This document shows positions 60,373 through 64,000 of a DNA stretch of 64,000 nucleotides, in pieces. The stretch covers positions 12,753,001-12,817,000 of the forward strand of contig OX387610.1 in assembly GCA_947568835.1 (NCBI GenBank). The letters are read 5' to 3'. Within the stretch, counting starts at the first letter, position 1, and each line of letters begins with the position of its first letter. Position numbers and translations under genes: made by a program. Source of the stretch: Protonemura montana (Eukaryota; Arthropoda; Insecta; Plecoptera; Nemouridae). Below the pieces are notes generated by a model, which did not search any database, was not told where the DNA came from, and saw only the letters and a program-made list of their open reading frames with translations.

Positions 60373-62089
60373 TTAAAAGAACGTTGCAATATTCTGTGAT
60401 CCATATTGATTAAAACTCACAAATCCAAATAACCTAACTTTAACTCTACACTACGTACGCCACTGCAATCGCAATTAAATTGCACATGAGATTCAATTGC
60501 TCTTTTGGCGTCGCGTCGACGAAGGCAGCACAGCGACGCTCTCGGTTCGCGACGTCGGCTATAAATCCCCAGCTTAGTCCGAGCGGCTCCACATTGCACA
60601 GGGTGCATTGGGTGCATCAATGCATCTTGCCAATGCACACTTATTACCCATGAGCTGGACAGCTAACGAACTAATTAGAACTCCAGTGAAATCCAGGCGG
60701 GTTTCAAATCATATTAAGCACTGGCTGGATAAAAGAAGATAAAGCCGTATGCATAGATCGCATTTACGCTTTTCGTGCTTACCCCGATTTTGTTAAAATT
60801 AAAAATTTACCATAGTGTCAGGGAAAACTGTTCGAATTAGCGATCTGCAGATTTGACTGCGATAAAAACGGAGGATTTACAATTGAACTGACAGCTAAAC
60901 TTACTGAAATGACGAGGGTACGTTTTAGTAACACCAGGATGGATATCTATCGACAACCTGTCCGAGACCTAATTGATTTAGAACTAGAAATAATTAGACA
61001 CTAACAAATGTTAACCCCACAGTACAACGAACACCCTTGTATACCAACAACAAAGTGGACACTCACCGTTTCCTTTACGCTTTGGAAACCAGTGACAGTG
61101 TCCTTCCACAATTTGCTCCCCCAAATATCAGCGCTATTCATTGTCTGGTATTGTACGCTAATGTCCGTTCGCTTGTGGGAAGGATAACACAATCAGCCTA
61201 TGAGAGAAGGGGCGACATAATGTATTCACAATAGAACTTAACTAAATGTGATGCATGCCTAATAACGTGTCGGGCAAAATAGAATAGCTGAGAAAATTGA
61301 AACTGTGCTCTAAAATGTTGATTTCTTTTGAGCCTTATGGTCTTACGGTATCAATTATGTTTATAGCTTGTAGCGTTAACGCACTTGTCTATCGCATCGT
61401 GTCCGTGGAAACTCCATATATTTCATGAATCCCTCTAGTGAACAACCCTGAACGCATGTTTTTTATTCTGGAAGAGATTCTAATTTTCCGACCACTTTAA
61501 TCCGTAGAGCCGCTCCAATCTTGTTTGAATTTAGTCGAGAGACATCTCTTTAACCTAGAGCGTCTGACCCCTCTGAATCACCACGTGTTCCATTGGCTAA
61601 TGCTCATCGCGCTCTGCGGGTTGCGTTCGGGGGTAAAGTTAAAAAAGAAATATCTCCCCGGTCTCGGGACTCCCCACCGCTTGGGATCGTGGCAGTGGCG
61701 TGGCCGAGGGTTTCGGTTTTAGAAGTGTGATTATTTAGCTTTTATTTCAGTTGATTGAGATGTGATGTCTTTATTTGTTCCATTGTTAGCATAGCAAACA
61801 ATTGACCATTTCATTTCATCATATCACATTTCGCTGCAAAAACGTACAGAATCATTCTCCAGGTATGAAGGTAACTTTCGTTTGCACCTGCGTTTTGCTA
61901 AAATTAGCTTATTTGACAGTGTTTTCATTTAATTAAAAACAGCTCTAGTTTAAACCAGGAAAAGGGAGGTTAAAATATTTAACAATTTTCCAACTTAGAT
62001 TAACCTATCTAAACTTTTATGCTGGATATTGTTTAAATACTGGGTAAAAGAATTTACAGCGAAGTTTGCTGAGGTCCGAATTTACCAAA
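60373..62089. other. intergenic stretch with a possible TATA promoter
   Basis: CTATAAATCC at 60559-60568 sits in a GC-rich patch (60500-60600) with GACGTCGG just upstream and a run of TGCAT motifs downstream. It resembles a core promoter reading rightwards, but no following exon was found. Confidence 0.3.
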
Positions 62090-62855
62090 TCCTCGCCTTC
62101 TAGTTGAAATGTTAGTTAAAACTATGGCCATGACGACTTCCTATCACATGCAGTGAAATTCAGATGTTTCTGTGAGCTAGATATCCAACTTATAGTTGAA
62201 CATTTTGTTGAAACTGTTTCCATGACGACTTCCAATCACATGCAGTGAAATTTAGATGTTTCTGTGAGCTAGAGATCCAACTTATAGTTGAACATTTTGT
62301 TGAAACTGTTGCCACGACGACTTCCAATCACATGCAGTGAAATTCAGATGTTTCTGTGAGCTAGATATCCAACTTATAGTTGAAAATTTTGTTGAAACTG
62401 TTTCCATGACGACTTCCAATCACATGCAGTGAAATTTAGATGTTTCTGTGAGCTAGAGATCCAACTTATAGTTGAACATTTTGTTGAAACTGTTGCCATG
62501 ACGACTTCCAATCACATGCAGTGAAATTCAGATGTTTCTGTGAGCTAGAGATCCAACTTATAGTTGAACATTTTGTTGAAACTGTTGCCATGACGACTTC
62601 CAATCACATGCAGTGAAATTCAGATGTTTCTGTGAGCTAGAGATCCAACTTATAGTTGAACATTTTGTTGAAACTGTTGCCATGACGACTTCCAATCACG
62701 TGCAGTGAAATTCAGATGTTTCTGTGAGCTAGAGATCCAACTTACAGTTGAACATTTTGTTGAAACTGTTGCCATGACGACTTCCAATCACATGCAGTAA
62801 AATTCAGATGTTTCTGTGAGCCAGAGATCCAACTTATAGTTCAAAATTTTGGTAA
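62090..62855 (+). repeat. 92-bp satellite, about 8 tandem units
   Basis: GATGTTTCTGTGAGCTAG recurs every 92 bases (62163, 62255 and so on), each unit having CCATGACGACTTCCAATCAC and CCAACTTATAGTTGAACATT. Units are nearly identical. The family also occurs in reverse at 35131-35330. Confidence 0.96.
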
Positions 62856-64000
62856 AACCAAATCTAAATGAACTGGCACCGTAGAGCTATCCCCACAAAA
62901 CTACAACATTTTTTCCCTCCCCAAACATACTCCAGACGTCTCGCCACTGACAAACGCGGCCGCTATCAGTCACACGTCCCCCCCCCACAAACACCGGTCC
63001 CACTCCCACGCAAGAGAAGAGAGAATTAAGGAGAGCAAAGTTGCTCCTGCAGACACCACGTCTTGAATACGTAATGCCAGCACATGATCAGTAAACAAGG
63101 CGGTGGAAGCTTTCAGTTGGTCGTCTCTCCCACTGGAGACTTGGTGTGGGACGGAGGAGTTGTATGTGTGTTTGTGCCGGTCACAAGGAAACGGTCAAAC
63201 AAACAAACAGACATGTAAACAAAGTCTGAAGGAAATGTTGGATGTGGTTGCATGGAGTTAATAGTTAATTAGGGAGACGGTTTGATGGTAAAAAGTGTAA
63301 GGTCAAAGGACAGGATAAAAATAGCTTTTTTCTCAGTTGTAAATGAATTTTTGTGTAGGTCCAACATACTGTTTCTTAGATAGATGTAGGATATGTGCCG
63401 GTACTGGTTTTCATCTCCTCTCTTTTAAGCTAGGCTACGTTCATCATTATCCACTAATGATGATAGTTAAATCTATGTAATCTATCAATAAAAAACTCTT
63501 CAATTCATAGTTAAGCTTTCTGCATGTTATTAGTTATAATTCCCACTTTAACCAGGCGTTAAGAAAGCGGTAAGACCACAGTATCTCAGAAAGTCAAGTT
63601 AGTAGTTTTCATTCAAATGTAAAGTTTAAACTTTTTGAAATGAGCTCGGACTGTGCTGTTTCACTAGAAAAAAAAAAACCCAGTAAATTTGATGCCAAAA
63701 ATGTGCAAACTTTACTGGCAATTTGTCGATGCATCAGAGAACTGACCCCAGTTAAATATGAATTTCAGTAAACTTTAATATGAAAAGTAGGTTAATTTCA
63801 CACTCCAATGTGAATTACCTGGAAACTTTCCACGAGCAGTAATTGCACAAACCTGATGCATACATAAATTATTCCCACACTACCTAACTCAAAGCAATCC
63901 AGGTTATGCATTACTACTCCTAGTTTTTTTTCCGTAGTGGGGCGACGGGAGGTTAATCTCGTACCAATCTGGGCGTGAGAGTTCACCGCTGTTGTCACAT
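62856..64000. other. right flank, no gene supported
   Basis: A tail fragment of the 5S-derived SINE lies at about 63385-63470 on the plus strand (GTGCCGGTACTGG, AAGCTAGGCTACGTTCATCA). The remainder is AT-rich without a recognised feature. Confidence 0.5.

Overview
The window looks like a stretch of animal nuclear DNA, most likely from an arthropod. It is AT-rich and full of introns and tandem repeats. The MAP2K4 and PEBP proteins read closest to insect and crustacean-type versions as I remember them. That placement is inference from recall, not a search.

Four protein-coding genes can be assembled exon by exon with matching splice phases. (1) 6401..1065, minus strand: the first seven coding exons of an A-family DNA polymerase of the POLN (nu) type. 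It has a long disordered N-terminus and an exonuclease-like region, and the polymerase palm lies beyond the left edge. (2) 7009..8266, plus: a complete four-exon PEBP gene, head-to-head with the polymerase across about 600 bp. (3) 22051..11289, minus: a complete ten-exon MAP2K4/MKK4 gene of 446 residues with every kinase motif and an N-terminal MAPK docking motif. Its 5.5-kb intron holds a 2.1-kb, 41-bp minisatellite with a higher-order repeat. (4) 37142..41310, plus: a complete four-exon OATP transporter of 747 residues with a Kazal domain in its large extracellular loop.

The rest is repeat-rich or featureless. A 5S-rRNA-derived SINE family recurs at about 1.6, 22.6, 24.4, 27.4, 43.1, 59.9 and 63.4 kb. 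Its 5S head has been tandemly amplified in at least two different ways (a 92-bp unit at 22.9-23.6 kb and a 91-bp unit at 27.4-27.8 kb). A 53/54-bp minisatellite forms arrays at 32.5, 46.1 and 48.1 kb. A 114-bp and a separate 92-bp satellite each appear at two distant places in opposite orientation. A 2.5-kb inverted duplication at 29.5-31.9 kb encloses several tRNA-like sequences. From 41.5 kb to the end I find no assembled gene, only repeats, possible regulatory sequence and one weak candidate first exon near 54.3 kb. I saw no intact transposase or reverse transcriptase, no retrovirus-like element and no CRISPR array. The four genes are functionally unrelated (DNA repair, kinase-binding protein, stress-kinase signalling, organic-anion transport).
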